A stretch of 15,902 bases of DNA from Campylobacter sp. UBA1713 (GTDB lineage Bacteria > Campylobacterota > Campylobacteria > Campylobacterales > Campylobacteraceae): positions 3,770 through 19,671 of the forward strand of contig DCIZ01000078.1 of assembly GCA_002317305.1 (NCBI GenBank), written 5' to 3'. The notes under the pieces were generated by a model. The model ran no database searches and was not told the DNA's origin. It saw only the letters and a list, made by a program, of their open reading frames with translations. Shown here piece after piece: positions 1 to 8,051 of this stretch; positions within the stretch are counted from its first letter, which is position 1; each line of letters opens with the position of its first letter. Both the position numbers and the translations under genes were made by a program.

Positions 1-44
1 GCAAAAACAGGCTCGAAAGCAAGCCGCTAACTTTCGTTTAAATG

Positions 45-60
45 GTTTTTAGAGATGCTC
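45..60. repeat. Right end of a palindromic repeat, inverted partner of 11261-11276
   Basis: Sixteen bases, GTTTTTAGAGATGCTC, are the exact reverse complement of 11261-11276. The match continues loosely on the inner side (AAATGGTTTTT here, GAAATGGTTTTT at 11326-11338), so this is probably one end of a small palindromic element whose other end lies off the window. It contains the ATG at 55, which argues against that ATG being the start of uppP. Confidence 0.55.
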
Positions 61-75
61 ATAAAGGAAACGCAA

Positions 76-855
76 ATGATGGATTTTTTTAGCGCTATCG
101 TTTTAGGTGTAGTCGAGGGAATGACAGAATTTTTGCCTGTTAGCTCCACTGGACACATGATTTTGGCATCTCACCTGATGCGCCTTGAACAGAGCGACTT
201 GCTGAAGTGTTTTGAGGTTGTCATTCAGCTAGGAAGCATTTTGGCGGTGGTTTTTGTCTTTTTTGGAGAGCTTAAACTCAACGTCTCTTTGTGGAAAAAG
301 CTCCTTGTCGGCTTTTTGCCAACTGCCATCGTGGGTTTTGCTGCCTACAAAGTGGTAAAGGGCTTTTTTGTGCCAGAGACGGTGGCGTATGCGCTCATTG
401 TCGGCGGTTTTGTCTTCATTTTTGTCGAGCTTTGGCACAAAAAGACAAATTTTGTCCCGCGTGTAAATTCGGTAGAAGATGTGAGCTTTAAAGATGCCTT
501 TGTCGTGGGGCTAGCGCAAATTTTAGCCATGATTCCGGGCACTTCCAGAAGTGGCTCGACCATCGTGGCTGGACTACTAGCAGGGCTTTCTCGTGAAGTG
601 GCGGCAAAGTTTAGCTTTTTTTTAGCCATTCCTACCATGTTTGCAGCGACACTTTATGACACATACAAAAACCGCGAGCTCTTTTTGCAAAACGACTCAA
701 ATGTCTTGCTCTTTTTAGTCGGCGGGCTTGTGGCGTTTTTGGTAGCACTGGTAGTCATCAAACTCTTTTTGCGTTTTGTCTCTAAATTTGGTTACATAGC
801 TTTTGGGCTTTATAGAATTTTAGCAGGCGTGGTCTTTTTGGTTTTTTTGTTTTAA
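76..855 (+). CDS. uppP: Undecaprenyl-diphosphatase UppP (BacA)
   Basis: Integral membrane phosphatase that converts undecaprenyl pyrophosphate to undecaprenyl phosphate, recycling the lipid carrier for peptidoglycan and surface glycans; overexpression of the family gives bacitracin resistance. Both family signatures are present: EGMTEFLPVSSTGH at residues 14-27 with the catalytic Glu/His region, and PGTSRSG at 154-160. The rest is a series of hydrophobic membrane segments. The start at 76 is preferred over the in-frame ATG at 55 because AAGGA at 64-68 is well spaced for it and the family normally begins close to MDFFSAIVLG; ATG 79 is equally possible. That gives 259 residues, near the usual length. 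The gene is first in a compact plus-strand run, and its stop lies 2 nt before the nadK start. Confidence 0.96.
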   Translation: MMDFFSAIVLGVVEGMTEFLPVSSTGHMILASHLMRLEQSDLLKCFEVVIQLGSILAVVFVFFGELKLNVSLWKKLLVGFLPTAIVGFAAYKVVKGFFVPETVAYALIVGGFVFIFVELWHKKTNFVPRVNSVEDVSFKDAFVVGLAQILAMIPGTSRSGSTIVAGLLAGLSREVAAKFSFFLAIPTMFAATLYDTYKNRELFLQNDSNVLLFLVGGLVAFLVALVVIKLFLRFVSKFGYIAFGLYRILAGVVFLVFLF

Positions 856-857
856 CG

Positions 858-1664
858 ATGGAAAATTTAAAATTTGTCGGCGTTTTAGAGCGCCAGTTTA
901 ACGAGAGTGTTGTTGCGGTTTTGCGTAGCGTTTTGGCGCGTTTTGGTGTGGGCGTGGAGGTGGGAAAGGCAGAGACGCTAGCCAAAAAGACAAATTTTTT
1001 TGTTAGCATCGGTGGAGACGGGAGCTACATAAGCCTTTGTAGAGATGTGAGCGTGTTTGAAAATTCGCACGTTTTTGGGATTCACGCTGGACGGCTTGGG
1101 TTTTTGACAGATGTCGAAGTCGGGGGCGTGGAGGCGTTTTTTGCGGAGTTTTTTCGTGGCGAGTTTTTTTGTGAGAGGCTAAATTTGCTTAGTGCAAATT
1201 TTGATGAAGGGCGTGAATTTGTGGCGGTAAATGATGTCGCCATCGTTCGTCAAAATGGCAACTCTTTGGCAAACGTAGAGGCGTTTTTAGGTGGCAAACA
1301 CTTTAACACATACAGAGGCGATGGCATTTTGGTGAGTTCTGCCACGGGTTCTACTGCTTACAACCTAAGCGCGGGCGGCGCCATCATTCACCCAAATGTG
1401 CGCGCCTTTTCGCTAACGCCGCTTTGTTCTCACAGCCTTACGCAGCGTCCGCTGGTTTTGCCTGCTGGGCTGGAGGTGGAGTTTAGAAGCGAAGATGACG
1501 TGAGTGTGGTGCTAGACGGGCAGGAGAGTTTGCCGCTTTACGTTAGCGGAAGTGTAAAAGTGGGCATTAGCGAGCGTTTTGGTGTAAATTTGGTGCGACC
1601 AAAAGGGCGTGATTATTTTGCTGTTTTAAAGAGCAAACTAAGGTGGGGAAGCGATGATAAGTAG
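858..1664 (+). CDS. nadK: NAD kinase
   Basis: Cytosolic enzyme that phosphorylates NAD to NADP. The sequence shows GGDG at residues 52-55 (ATP-grasping loop with the catalytic Asp), NDVAIVRQ further on (the NE/D motif) and the long signature from GDG at 154-156 through TGSTAY at 163-168 to SAGGAIIHP. The length of 268 residues fits a short bacterial NAD kinase. There is no convincing ribosome binding site before the ATG, which is 2 nt after the uppP stop, so translation is probably coupled to uppP. The 3' end overlaps the recN start by 11 nt. No unusual residue was seen. Confidence 0.95.
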   Translation: MENLKFVGVLERQFNESVVAVLRSVLARFGVGVEVGKAETLAKKTNFFVSIGGDGSYISLCRDVSVFENSHVFGIHAGRLGFLTDVEVGGVEAFFAEFFRGEFFCERLNLLSANFDEGREFVAVNDVAIVRQNGNSLANVEAFLGGKHFNTYRGDGILVSSATGSTAYNLSAGGAIIHPNVRAFSLTPLCSHSLTQRPLVLPAGLEVEFRSEDDVSVVLDGQESLPLYVSGSVKVGISERFGVNLVRPKGRDYFAVLKSKLRWGSDDK

Positions 1665-3198
1665 GCTTTTTGTGAAGGATTTTTTGAGCTTTAAGAGTGT
1701 TGAACTCAAATTTGAAAATGGGCTAAGTGTCATAACGGGCGAGAGTGGTGCGGGAAAAAGCGTGCTGATGAGTGCCATTTTGGCGGTTTTTGGGCAAAAA
1801 GATGTGGAGGCAAAGTTTATAGAGGCGGATTTTGAAGGTGTTTTGGAGCTGGGCGAATTTGGGATTTTGGCGCAGGAGACAAACACTTTTAAGCTACTTC
1901 GTGAAAAGAGCACGCGCTACTTTGTAAACAACCAAACCATCGCAAAACGCAACCTTTGCTCGCTAAATTTAGTAAAATACCTAAGCGCGCGTGAGGTGAG
2001 CGAATTTGAAAACGCTAGACTTTTGCGTGTTTTAGACACTTTGGGCAAAGTGGAGCTGGGTGAGTTTCGTGAAAAGTTTGCTGAATTTGTGAGTGTAAAG
2101 CGTGAGCTGGAGGCTTTGAGAGCAGACGAGATGCGTTTGGAGGAGCTAAAAGAATTTGCCAAATTTGAATTTGACAAAATTTCAGCAGTTGCGCCAAAAG
2201 AGCCAAATGAGCTCGAGACTTTGCTAGAGACAAAAAAGCGTTTAAGCAAGCGTGAAAAGGTGGAAAAAGCGGCACAAAAGGCGAGTGCCATCTTTGCAAA
2301 TGAAAAGGCGGTTTTGGAGTTTTTGGGGCTGGTTGAGGTAGATGCGAGCTTTTTTGAGGAGGCGATGAACGAGCTAAAAAGTGCGGTTTTTGGTGTGGAT
2401 TTTAGTGAGTTTGACGAGCTGGACGTGGAGAAGGTGCTAGACCGCATAGAGGCGCTTGGTGGCTTGCAAAAACGCTACGGAAGTGTGGAGGAGGCTTTGG
2501 CGGTCATGAAAAGACGCAAAGAGGAGCTGGCACGCTACGAGACCATAGAGTTTGAAAAGGGCGAGCTAGAGGCACGGTTTGAGGCTTTGAGGTGCGAGGT
2601 GGAGCATCTAGCGAGCGAGGTGAGTGGGAAGCGCTCACGCGTGGTGGCAAAATTTGAAAATGGCGTAAATGGCTACCTAAAAAAACTCTACTTAAACGGC
2701 GTGAGTGTGGGTTTAAAGCGTGGCGAGCTGACACAAAACGGCTGGGACGAGGTGGTTTTGAATTTAGGTGCGGCGGAGTTAAAAAAGATAAGTAGCGGCG
2801 AGCTAAACCGCTTGCGACTAGCGTTTTTGGCTTTTGAGAGCAAGGTAACGAGGCTGGGAAGTGGGGTTTTGATCTTAGACGAGGTAGATTCAAATTTGAG
2901 TGGCAAAGAGGCGATGAGCATAGCAAACGTGCTGGTGGAGTTGGGTGAATTTTACCAAATTTTTGCCATTTCGCACCAGCCGCAACTCTCGTCAAAAGCT
3001 CACCATCACTTTTTGGTGGAGCGTGTGCGTGGCGTGGCTGACGGCGTGGCTGACGGTGGCGAATTTTCTGTGGTGCGTGAAATTTTTGGCGAGGAGCGTG
3101 TGGGCGAGCTTTCACGAATGATAAGCGGCGAGGACGTGAGCGAGGAGGCGAGGCGATTTGCAAAAAAGATGTTTGTTCAGAAAGCGGAAAACGGATAG
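1654..3198 (+). CDS. recN: DNA repair protein RecN (SMC-like ATPase)
   Basis: RecN is a cohesin-like ATPase that acts at DNA double-strand breaks. Walker A is GESGAGKS at residues 29-36. A charged, coiled-coil middle region of roughly residues 130-340 follows. The ABC signature SSGE is at 380-383, Walker B with DE at 409-410 (LDEVDSNLSG) and the switch histidine at 441 (ISHQPQ). The 514-residue length matches the shorter epsilonproteobacterial RecN rather than the longer E. coli type. The start overlaps the end of nadK, implying coupling. The last residues (KAENG) and the stop codon are read from GCGGAAAACGGATAG, which matches an intergenic repeat family found elsewhere in this window, so the natural C-terminus may have been altered by that repeat. 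Confidence 0.93.
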   Translation: MISRLFVKDFLSFKSVELKFENGLSVITGESGAGKSVLMSAILAVFGQKDVEAKFIEADFEGVLELGEFGILAQETNTFKLLREKSTRYFVNNQTIAKRNLCSLNLVKYLSAREVSEFENARLLRVLDTLGKVELGEFREKFAEFVSVKRELEALRADEMRLEELKEFAKFEFDKISAVAPKEPNELETLLETKKRLSKREKVEKAAQKASAIFANEKAVLEFLGLVEVDASFFEEAMNELKSAVFGVDFSEFDELDVEKVLDRIEALGGLQKRYGSVEEALAVMKRRKEELARYETIEFEKGELEARFEALRCEVEHLASEVSGKRSRVVAKFENGVNGYLKKLYLNGVSVGLKRGELTQNGWDEVVLNLGAAELKKISSGELNRLRLAFLAFESKVTRLGSGVLILDEVDSNLSGKEAMSIANVLVELGEFYQIFAISHQPQLSSKAHHHFLVERVRGVADGVADGGEFSVVREIFGEERVGELSRMISGEDVSEEARRFAKKMFVQKAENG

Positions 3199-3229
3199 CA
3201 GAGTGCGTTTAGAATGCGGAGTGCGGAAA
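3184..3229 (+). repeat. Partial copy of GGAATGCGGAGTGCGGAAA-type repeat (copy C)
   Basis: GCGGAAAACGGA at 3184-3195 followed by GAGTGCGTTTAGAATGCGG and AGTGCGGAAA at 3201-3229 is nearly the same as the left arms of the two larger elements at 12188-12218 and 15713-15743. Only one arm is present here. It supplies the recN stop and fills half of the short recN-valS spacer. Confidence 0.6.
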
Positions 3230-3284
3230 TGTGCTGTTATCGAAAAAGCACAAACAAATTTAACAAAAAAACAAAGGACAAAAA

Positions 3285-6056
3285 ATGGCAGAGTTTTACG
3301 AGGCAAAAGAGGTCGAGAGTAAGTTTTACGAAATTTGGGAAAAACGTGGCTACTTTGAGGTGAGTGGCAACAAAAAGATTCAAAAAAAAGGCAAAAATTT
3401 TTGCATTATGATGCCACCGCCAAATGTAACGGGCGTTTTGCACATAGGGCATGCGCTTACGTTTACTTTACAGGACATCATTACGCGTTTTAAACGCATG
3501 GACGGCTTTAAGACGCTTTGGCAGCCGGGGCTAGACCATGCGGGCATCGCTACACAAAATGTAGTCGAAAAGCAAATTTTAGCTACTGGTTCAACAAAGG
3601 AGTCGCTAGGACGTGAGGAGTTTTTGAAGCGTGTTTGGGCGTGGAAAGAGAAGAGTGGCGGCACTATAAATTTGCAGATGCGGCGGCTTGGGGCAAGTCC
3701 GGCGTGGAGTAGAGAGCGTTTTACGATGGACGAAGGGCTAAAAAACGCCGTGCGTGAGGCGTTTTGTAACCTTTACGAAAAAGGGCTAATAGTGCGTGGC
3801 AACTACATGGTGAATTGGTGCACGCATGACGGAGCTTTGAGCGACGTGGAGGTAGAGCACAAGGCGAACAAGGGTAAACTCTACTACCTTCGTTATCCGC
3901 TCGCCTCGTCTTTTGAGCCCTTTTTGCAGAGCTCGGATTTGCCTTACTGCGGCGCACCACAAAGTGCGCCTCATTCGTCAAATCCATCGCAACTGCAAAA
4001 ATCATCTCAAAACAAGCAAAGCGTTCGGCAAAGCCGATGTTTCCCTGAAAATACTTCGGCGGAAAAAGATGTAGAGTATTTAGTGGTGGCGACTACGCGA
4101 CCTGAGACTTACTTTGGTGACACGGCGGTGATGGTGAATCCTGCTGATTCACGCTACGCTAAATTTGTCGGTCAAAAAGTGGTGTTGCCGCTCATAAACC
4201 GCGCGGTAGAAGTCATCGCCGATGAACACGTGGAGATGGAATTTGGGACGGGCGTGGTAAAGGTTACGCCCGCACACGACCAAAACGACTACGAGGTAGG
4301 CAAAAGGCATGGGCTTGAATTTTTGACCATTTTTGATGAAAAGGGTGTGTTAAATTCGGCTTGTGGTAAATTTGCTGGTCTGGAGCGACTAGAGGCGCGT
4401 GAGAAGATAGTAGCGGCACTTGATGCGGCGGGTTTTGTCGAAAAAGTAGAAGACTACGAGAATCAAGTGGGCTACTGCTACCGCTGTAAAAATGTGGTAG
4501 AACCTTACATTTCAAAGCAGTGGTTTGTCAAAGCCGATGTGGCAAAAAGTGCTATAGAAAAGGTAAATAGCGGCGGGGCGGAGTTTTTCCCGCCACACTG
4601 GATAAACAGCTTTAATGCGTGGATGCGTGAGCTCAAAGATTGGTGCATTAGTAGGCAGCTTTGGTGGGGACACAGAATTCCAGTTTTTTACTGCGAGTGC
4701 GGGCATGAGTGGGCATCGCGTGAGGAGTCGCCAAAAAGCTGTCCAAAGTGTGGCAAAGGCGAATTTAAACAAGACGAGGACGTGCTAGACACGTGGTTTT
4801 CTAGCGGGCTTTGGCCCATCAGCACGCTTGGCTGGGGCAACGGAAGTGCGCTAAAAAACGAAAAGTGGTTTGATGGCGACTTGAAAGAATTTTACCCAAA
4901 TTCACTTCTCATCACGGGCTTTGACATACTCTTTTTCTGGGTGGCTAGAATGATGTTTCAGTCGGAAAACGCCGTGGGACAGCTGCCGTTTCCGCACATC
5001 TACCTTCACGCTTTGGTAAAAGACAAAGATGGCAAAAAGATGAGCAAAAGTAGCGGAAATGTCATAGACCCCATCTCTAAAATAGATGAATTTAGCGCGG
5101 ACATTTTGCGCTTTTCGCTAACGCTTTTGTGTGTAGCAGGACGCGACATTCGCATGAGCGATGAGACGCTTTTGTTGGTGCGAAATTTTACAAACAAACT
5201 CTACAATGCAAGTAAATTTTTGCTGATGAATTGTGAAAAATTTGCGGACTTTAAGCGCGAGGAGATAAAAAGCGAGCTTGGGCGTTTTGTGCTAGCTAAA
5301 TTTGACATTTGTGTGAAAGTGGTGCGTGAAAATTTGGAGGCTTACCGATTTAACGATGCAGCACTAGCGGTGCAGAAATTTTTGTGGGACGACTTTTGCG
5401 ACTGGGGAATCGAGCTTAGTAAAGCGGACAAAAGCGCAGTGGGCGAGCTAGGAAGCATCTTTAAAGAGGCGATGAAAGTTTTGCATCCGTTCATGCCGTT
5501 TTTGTCGGAATTTCTCTACCATGAGTTGAGTGGGTCAAATTTGGAAAACGCTGAGAGCATCATGGTGAGTGAATTTCCAGCGGTTGTGGAGGCGGACGGC
5601 GAGATTCTAAACAAATTCGAAAAGATTCTAGATGCTGTGGTGAGCATTCGCCGTGCAAAAGCGACTATAGAGCTAGGAAATGCGAAAATCGCAAAGGCGT
5701 ATGTCAAATTTAACACGCCGTTTGAACTAGGCAGTGCGGTGCGGTTTGTCGAGGTTTTAAGCAAGTGCGAGTGCGTTGAGGTGGTGGCGAGCGCAGTAGG
5801 CGATGCGGTGCGAGACGTGAGCGAGTGGTGCGAGAGTTTTGTGGAGCTTGCTGGCGTAGATACGAGCGCTATAAAGGCGCGTTTGAGTGCACAAAAAGCA
5901 AAGCTGGAAAAGGAAATTTGTAAGCTTGAAAACATGCTTTCAAATGAAAAATTTGTAGCAAACGCGCCGGCTAGCGTTTTGGAACAAAACCGCGAAGGCT
6001 TGGCTAGCGCAAAAGCGAAATTTGAAAAGGTGTGTGCGGAGCTGGGGAAGTTTTAG
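3285..6056 (+). CDS. valS: Valyl-tRNA synthetase with an extra insertion in the editing domain
   Basis: Class I aminoacyl-tRNA synthetase that charges tRNA-Val with valine and clears mischarged threonine. HIGH is at residues 53-56, KMSKS at 585-589, and a four-cysteine zinc knuckle at C470, C472, C486 and C489. The editing domain contains VVATTRPET at 267-275, and the C-terminal coiled-coil arm begins near residue 865. Start: ATG 3285 preceded by AAAGGA at 3273-3278. At 923 residues it is longer than I expect for Campylobacter ValS (about 870-880). The excess is a Ser/Gln-rich stretch of about 55 residues (roughly 207-261) between GKLYYLRYPL and DVEYLVVATT, encoded by a nested palindrome. The reading frame and all catalytic motifs are intact, so the enzyme is probably functional. 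The last ~50 codons recur downstream in two extra copies. Confidence 0.95.
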   Translation: MAEFYEAKEVESKFYEIWEKRGYFEVSGNKKIQKKGKNFCIMMPPPNVTGVLHIGHALTFTLQDIITRFKRMDGFKTLWQPGLDHAGIATQNVVEKQILATGSTKESLGREEFLKRVWAWKEKSGGTINLQMRRLGASPAWSRERFTMDEGLKNAVREAFCNLYEKGLIVRGNYMVNWCTHDGALSDVEVEHKANKGKLYYLRYPLASSFEPFLQSSDLPYCGAPQSAPHSSNPSQLQKSSQNKQSVRQSRCFPENTSAEKDVEYLVVATTRPETYFGDTAVMVNPADSRYAKFVGQKVVLPLINRAVEVIADEHVEMEFGTGVVKVTPAHDQNDYEVGKRHGLEFLTIFDEKGVLNSACGKFAGLERLEAREKIVAALDAAGFVEKVEDYENQVGYCYRCKNVVEPYISKQWFVKADVAKSAIEKVNSGGAEFFPPHWINSFNAWMRELKDWCISRQLWWGHRIPVFYCECGHEWASREESPKSCPKCGKGEFKQDEDVLDTWFSSGLWPISTLGWGNGSALKNEKWFDGDLKEFYPNSLLITGFDILFFWVARMMFQSENAVGQLPFPHIYLHALVKDKDGKKMSKSSGNVIDPISKIDEFSADILRFSLTLLCVAGRDIRMSDETLLLVRNFTNKLYNASKFLLMNCEKFADFKREEIKSELGRFVLAKFDICVKVVRENLEAYRFNDAALAVQKFLWDDFCDWGIELSKADKSAVGELGSIFKEAMKVLHPFMPFLSEFLYHELSGSNLENAESIMVSEFPAVVEADGEILNKFEKILDAVVSIRRAKATIELGNAKIAKAYVKFNTPFELGSAVRFVEVLSKCECVEVVASAVGDAVRDVSEWCESFVELAGVDTSAIKARLSAQKAKLEKEICKLENMLSNEKFVANAPASVLEQNREGLASAKAKFEKVCAELGKF
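3911..4012. repeat. Nested palindromic element inserted in frame within valS
   Basis: Four stems share one centre near 3961: TTTTGAG 3911-3917 with CTCAAAA 4006-4012; TTTTTGCAG 3921-3929 with CTGCAAAAA 3993-4001; GGATTTG 3935-3941 with CAAATCC 3979-3985; GGCGCAC 3951-3957 with GTGCGCC 3964-3970 (6-nt loop). This lies inside the extra ValS segment, which seems to span about 3903-4067 and also contains CGGCAAAGCCG. The structure is like that of small palindromic or ERIC/REP-type elements. In-frame insertion into proteins is known for the Rickettsia palindromic elements; a link to any named family is not claimed. Confidence 0.75.
5904..6053 (+). repeat. valS 3'-end repeat, copy 1 (functional valS end)
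   Basis: This is the genuine end of valS, coding for the distal C-terminal arm from LEKEICKLENM to ELGKF. Bases 5949-6013 are identical over 65 bp to 8890-8954. The whole stretch also matches 11075-11229 in a diverged form. The repeat ends at the valS stop, and the stop codon itself (TAG 6054-6056) overlaps the ribosome binding site AGGAG (6055-6059) of the next gene. Confidence 0.9.
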
Positions 6057-6069
6057 GAGTTGGTAAAAA

Positions 6070-6837
6070 ATGCAAGATAAAATTTACATTTGCGATGTTT
6101 TTGAGTTTTTGGCAAATTTGAAAGACGAGAGTGTGGAACTAGCTATCATCGACCCGCCTTACAATTTAAGCGTGGCTGAGTGGGATACTTTTAAAAGCGA
6201 GGCGGAATTTTTGGAATTTAGCTTTTCGTGGATGGAGGCGTTTTTGCCAAAACTAAAAAAAAGCGGAAGTTTTTACATCTTTAACACGCCGTTTAATGCG
6301 GCGAATTTCGTGGCTTTTTTGCAGGGAAAAGCGGAGTTTTTAAACTGGATCGTTTGGCACAAAAAAGATGGTTTTAGTGCGTGTAAAAGGCGGTTTAACA
6401 ACGCTCAAGAGGCTATTTTGTTTTATGCAAAAAGCAAAAAATATCTCTTTGACTGTGAGAGTGTGCGTGTGCCTTATGAGAGTGTGGAGCGAATGGAGCA
6501 CGCAAAAACAAAAGGCATTTTGAAAAATGGCAAAAGGTGGTTTCCAAACCCAAATGGCAAGCTTTGCACAGATGTGTGGGAGTTTGCTAGCACGCGCCAC
6601 ACAAACAAAGTAGGTGGCAAAACGCAAAAACAAAACCACCCCACGCCAAAGCCAAAGGCGATGATAGAGCGAATGGTAAAAGCTAGTAGCCGTGAGGGCG
6701 ACTTGGTGCTGGATCTGTTTAGTGGCTCGGGCGTGGTGTGCGAGGTGGCTTTTGAGCTAGGACGTAAATTTGTCGGGTGCGAGATGAACGAAAAATATAT
6801 AAAAGAGAGTTTAAAATGGGCTTTAAAGAGGATTTGA
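6070..6837 (+). CDS. N6-adenine DNA methyltransferase, beta class, M1.MboII-like
   Basis: Transfers a methyl group from S-adenosylmethionine to adenine in a restriction site. The catalytic DPPY is at residues 28-31 near the N-terminus and the AdoMet-binding FSGSG at 217-221 near the C-terminus, the beta-class order. The body resembles what I remember of M1.MboII: DPPYNLS, SFYIFNTPFN, the run VRVPYES followed by KGILKNGKRWFPNPNG, and TPKP before the FxGSG motif. The length of 255 residues is close to that enzyme (about 260). I therefore predict modification of GAAGA; no alignment was run. AGGAG at 6055-6059, overlapping the valS stop, is the likely ribosome binding site (10-nt spacing). Expression is probably by read-through from valS. 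The gene overlaps the next one by 22 nt. Confidence 0.88.
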   Translation: MQDKIYICDVFEFLANLKDESVELAIIDPPYNLSVAEWDTFKSEAEFLEFSFSWMEAFLPKLKKSGSFYIFNTPFNAANFVAFLQGKAEFLNWIVWHKKDGFSACKRRFNNAQEAILFYAKSKKYLFDCESVRVPYESVERMEHAKTKGILKNGKRWFPNPNGKLCTDVWEFASTRHTNKVGGKTQKQNHPTPKPKAMIERMVKASSREGDLVLDLFSGSGVVCEVAFELGRKFVGCEMNEKYIKESLKWALKRI

Positions 6838-8051
6838 CCAGCATTCAGCCGAGTTTTGAGTGTTTGAAATTTTTGGCGTGGCGAGTTGAAAGAGAATATT
6901 ATCGTGGAACACATAAACTACAACACTACCGCTGGAGTTTAGACTACATAAAAGCAGTTTTAGCGAATTTGGCTAAATTTGGCGATGAAAATGGCTTTTT
7001 GTTTCACACGACGGGCGATGTTAGAGAGAGTTATCGTTACGCCGAAAATGAATTTGCGTTTTGTGAATTTTTGAAAAATCTAAATTTGGATTTGGCTAAA
7101 TTTAACGCAAGTGTAACAGATATGGCGGTTAGAAAAATCGTTTTTGTAAATTTGCAACGAATGGGGTTTGTTGAGCGATTTGACAAAAACAAAACACTTT
7201 GTGAAGTTGGCAAGGTTTATAGAAATTATCGTTTTGTGAAGCTTACGCCTTTGGCTGAAAAGTTTTTAAACGCCAAAAATCTCTTTGAGGAGCAAAAAAT
7301 TCTAGGCATTGCGTTAGACAGAGTTTTTGACGGTTTGGTGCAAGATATTTTTGATATTTTAAGCGGTTTAAATGAGAGTTATTTGGACATCTATGAATTT
7401 ATGTTTTTTGTTAGCTATCTTGGGAAAAGTTACGAAAATGAGACTATCACAAAAGAAAAAATTGTAGAGTTTATAAACGAATTTAAACAGCTAAAAGCGA
7501 GGCAAAAGGCGGTTGTTAGGGTCGTGAATGATTTTTGTCAGCCAGATAAATTTGGTGGAAACAAAACAGACAAACGAGATTTTCATAACTGGAAAAACGA
7601 AGCACAAACGCTTTTTGACAGCTTAAATTTGATGGCGTATTTTGAGTATGACGAAAAAAATGGGCGGTTGTTTTTAAGGGGAAAAAACGAGCTAAAAGGG
7701 TTTAAATTTAAACGAAGCAATGTGGCGAAAAATGAGTATTTTCAAAATCACGAAGTTGTGAAAGATATTTTGTTTGAACTTCACCACATCGTGCCGTTTT
7801 ATTTTGCCAAAGACATAGAGGCGTTAAAAATCATAGACGCTTGGCAAAATTTGATCTACATAGACGCAAATTCGCACAAAGCACTAACGCATAGCAAAAA
7901 TGCTATAAGGCTAAGTTTTGATGGACTTGATGTTGTTTTGGACGACTTTTTGGGGTTTGCTTTAAAACTTAAATTTAACCAAAATGCAAAATATAAAACT
8001 AGTTTGCAAAACGTAATGAAAAGATACAACCAAAGGCTAATAAATGAATGA
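6816..8051 (+). CDS. HNH restriction endonuclease of the MboII-like system
   Basis: The product is predicted to cut unmodified DNA at the sequence protected by its two flanking methyltransferases. A beta-beta-alpha-metal (HNH) core is visible near the C-terminus: His323-His324 in LHHIVP, Asn345 in NLIYI and His354 in NSHKAL. The N-terminal three quarters show no domain I recognise and presumably hold target recognition. The start at 6816 (MGFKEDLTSIQ) is preferred over the upstream ATG at 6777, which has no ribosome binding site and lies deeper inside the methyltransferase gene. That gives 411 residues, near the size I recall for R.MboII. The gene is more AT-rich than both neighbours (17 G+C of 60 at 7381-7440). 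It overlaps the next gene by 8 nt. Confidence 0.82.
   Translation: MGFKEDLTSIQPSFECLKFLAWRVEREYYRGTHKLQHYRWSLDYIKAVLANLAKFGDENGFLFHTTGDVRESYRYAENEFAFCEFLKNLNLDLAKFNASVTDMAVRKIVFVNLQRMGFVERFDKNKTLCEVGKVYRNYRFVKLTPLAEKFLNAKNLFEEQKILGIALDRVFDGLVQDIFDILSGLNESYLDIYEFMFFVSYLGKSYENETITKEKIVEFINEFKQLKARQKAVVRVVNDFCQPDKFGGNKTDKRDFHNWKNEAQTLFDSLNLMAYFEYDEKNGRLFLRGKNELKGFKFKRSNVAKNEYFQNHEVVKDILFELHHIVPFYFAKDIEALKIIDAWQNLIYIDANSHKALTHSKNAIRLSFDGLDVVLDDFLGFALKLKFNQNAKYKTSLQNVMKRYNQRLINE

Noticed and set aside
1..44. Possible end of an upstream gene
   Set aside because: All three plus frames are open at the edge and close at different stops (28-30, 39-41 or 49-51), so no choice can be supported.
55..75. 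Upstream ATG giving uppP seven extra residues
   Set aside because: It has no ribosome binding site, lies inside a repeat shared with 11261-11276, and the family start matches the ATG at 76, which has AAGGA at good spacing.
3721..4005. Antisense open frame across valS, beginning MIFAVAMDLTNE
   Set aside because: Most of it is the reverse of valS coding sequence. The first part belongs to the palindromic insert and may be a fossil of its origin, so it is mentioned as a finding but not called a gene.
6777..6815. Longer start for the HNH endonuclease
   Set aside because: It lies inside the methyltransferase gene without a ribosome binding site; the ATG at 6816 gives a family-like length and a normal overlap.
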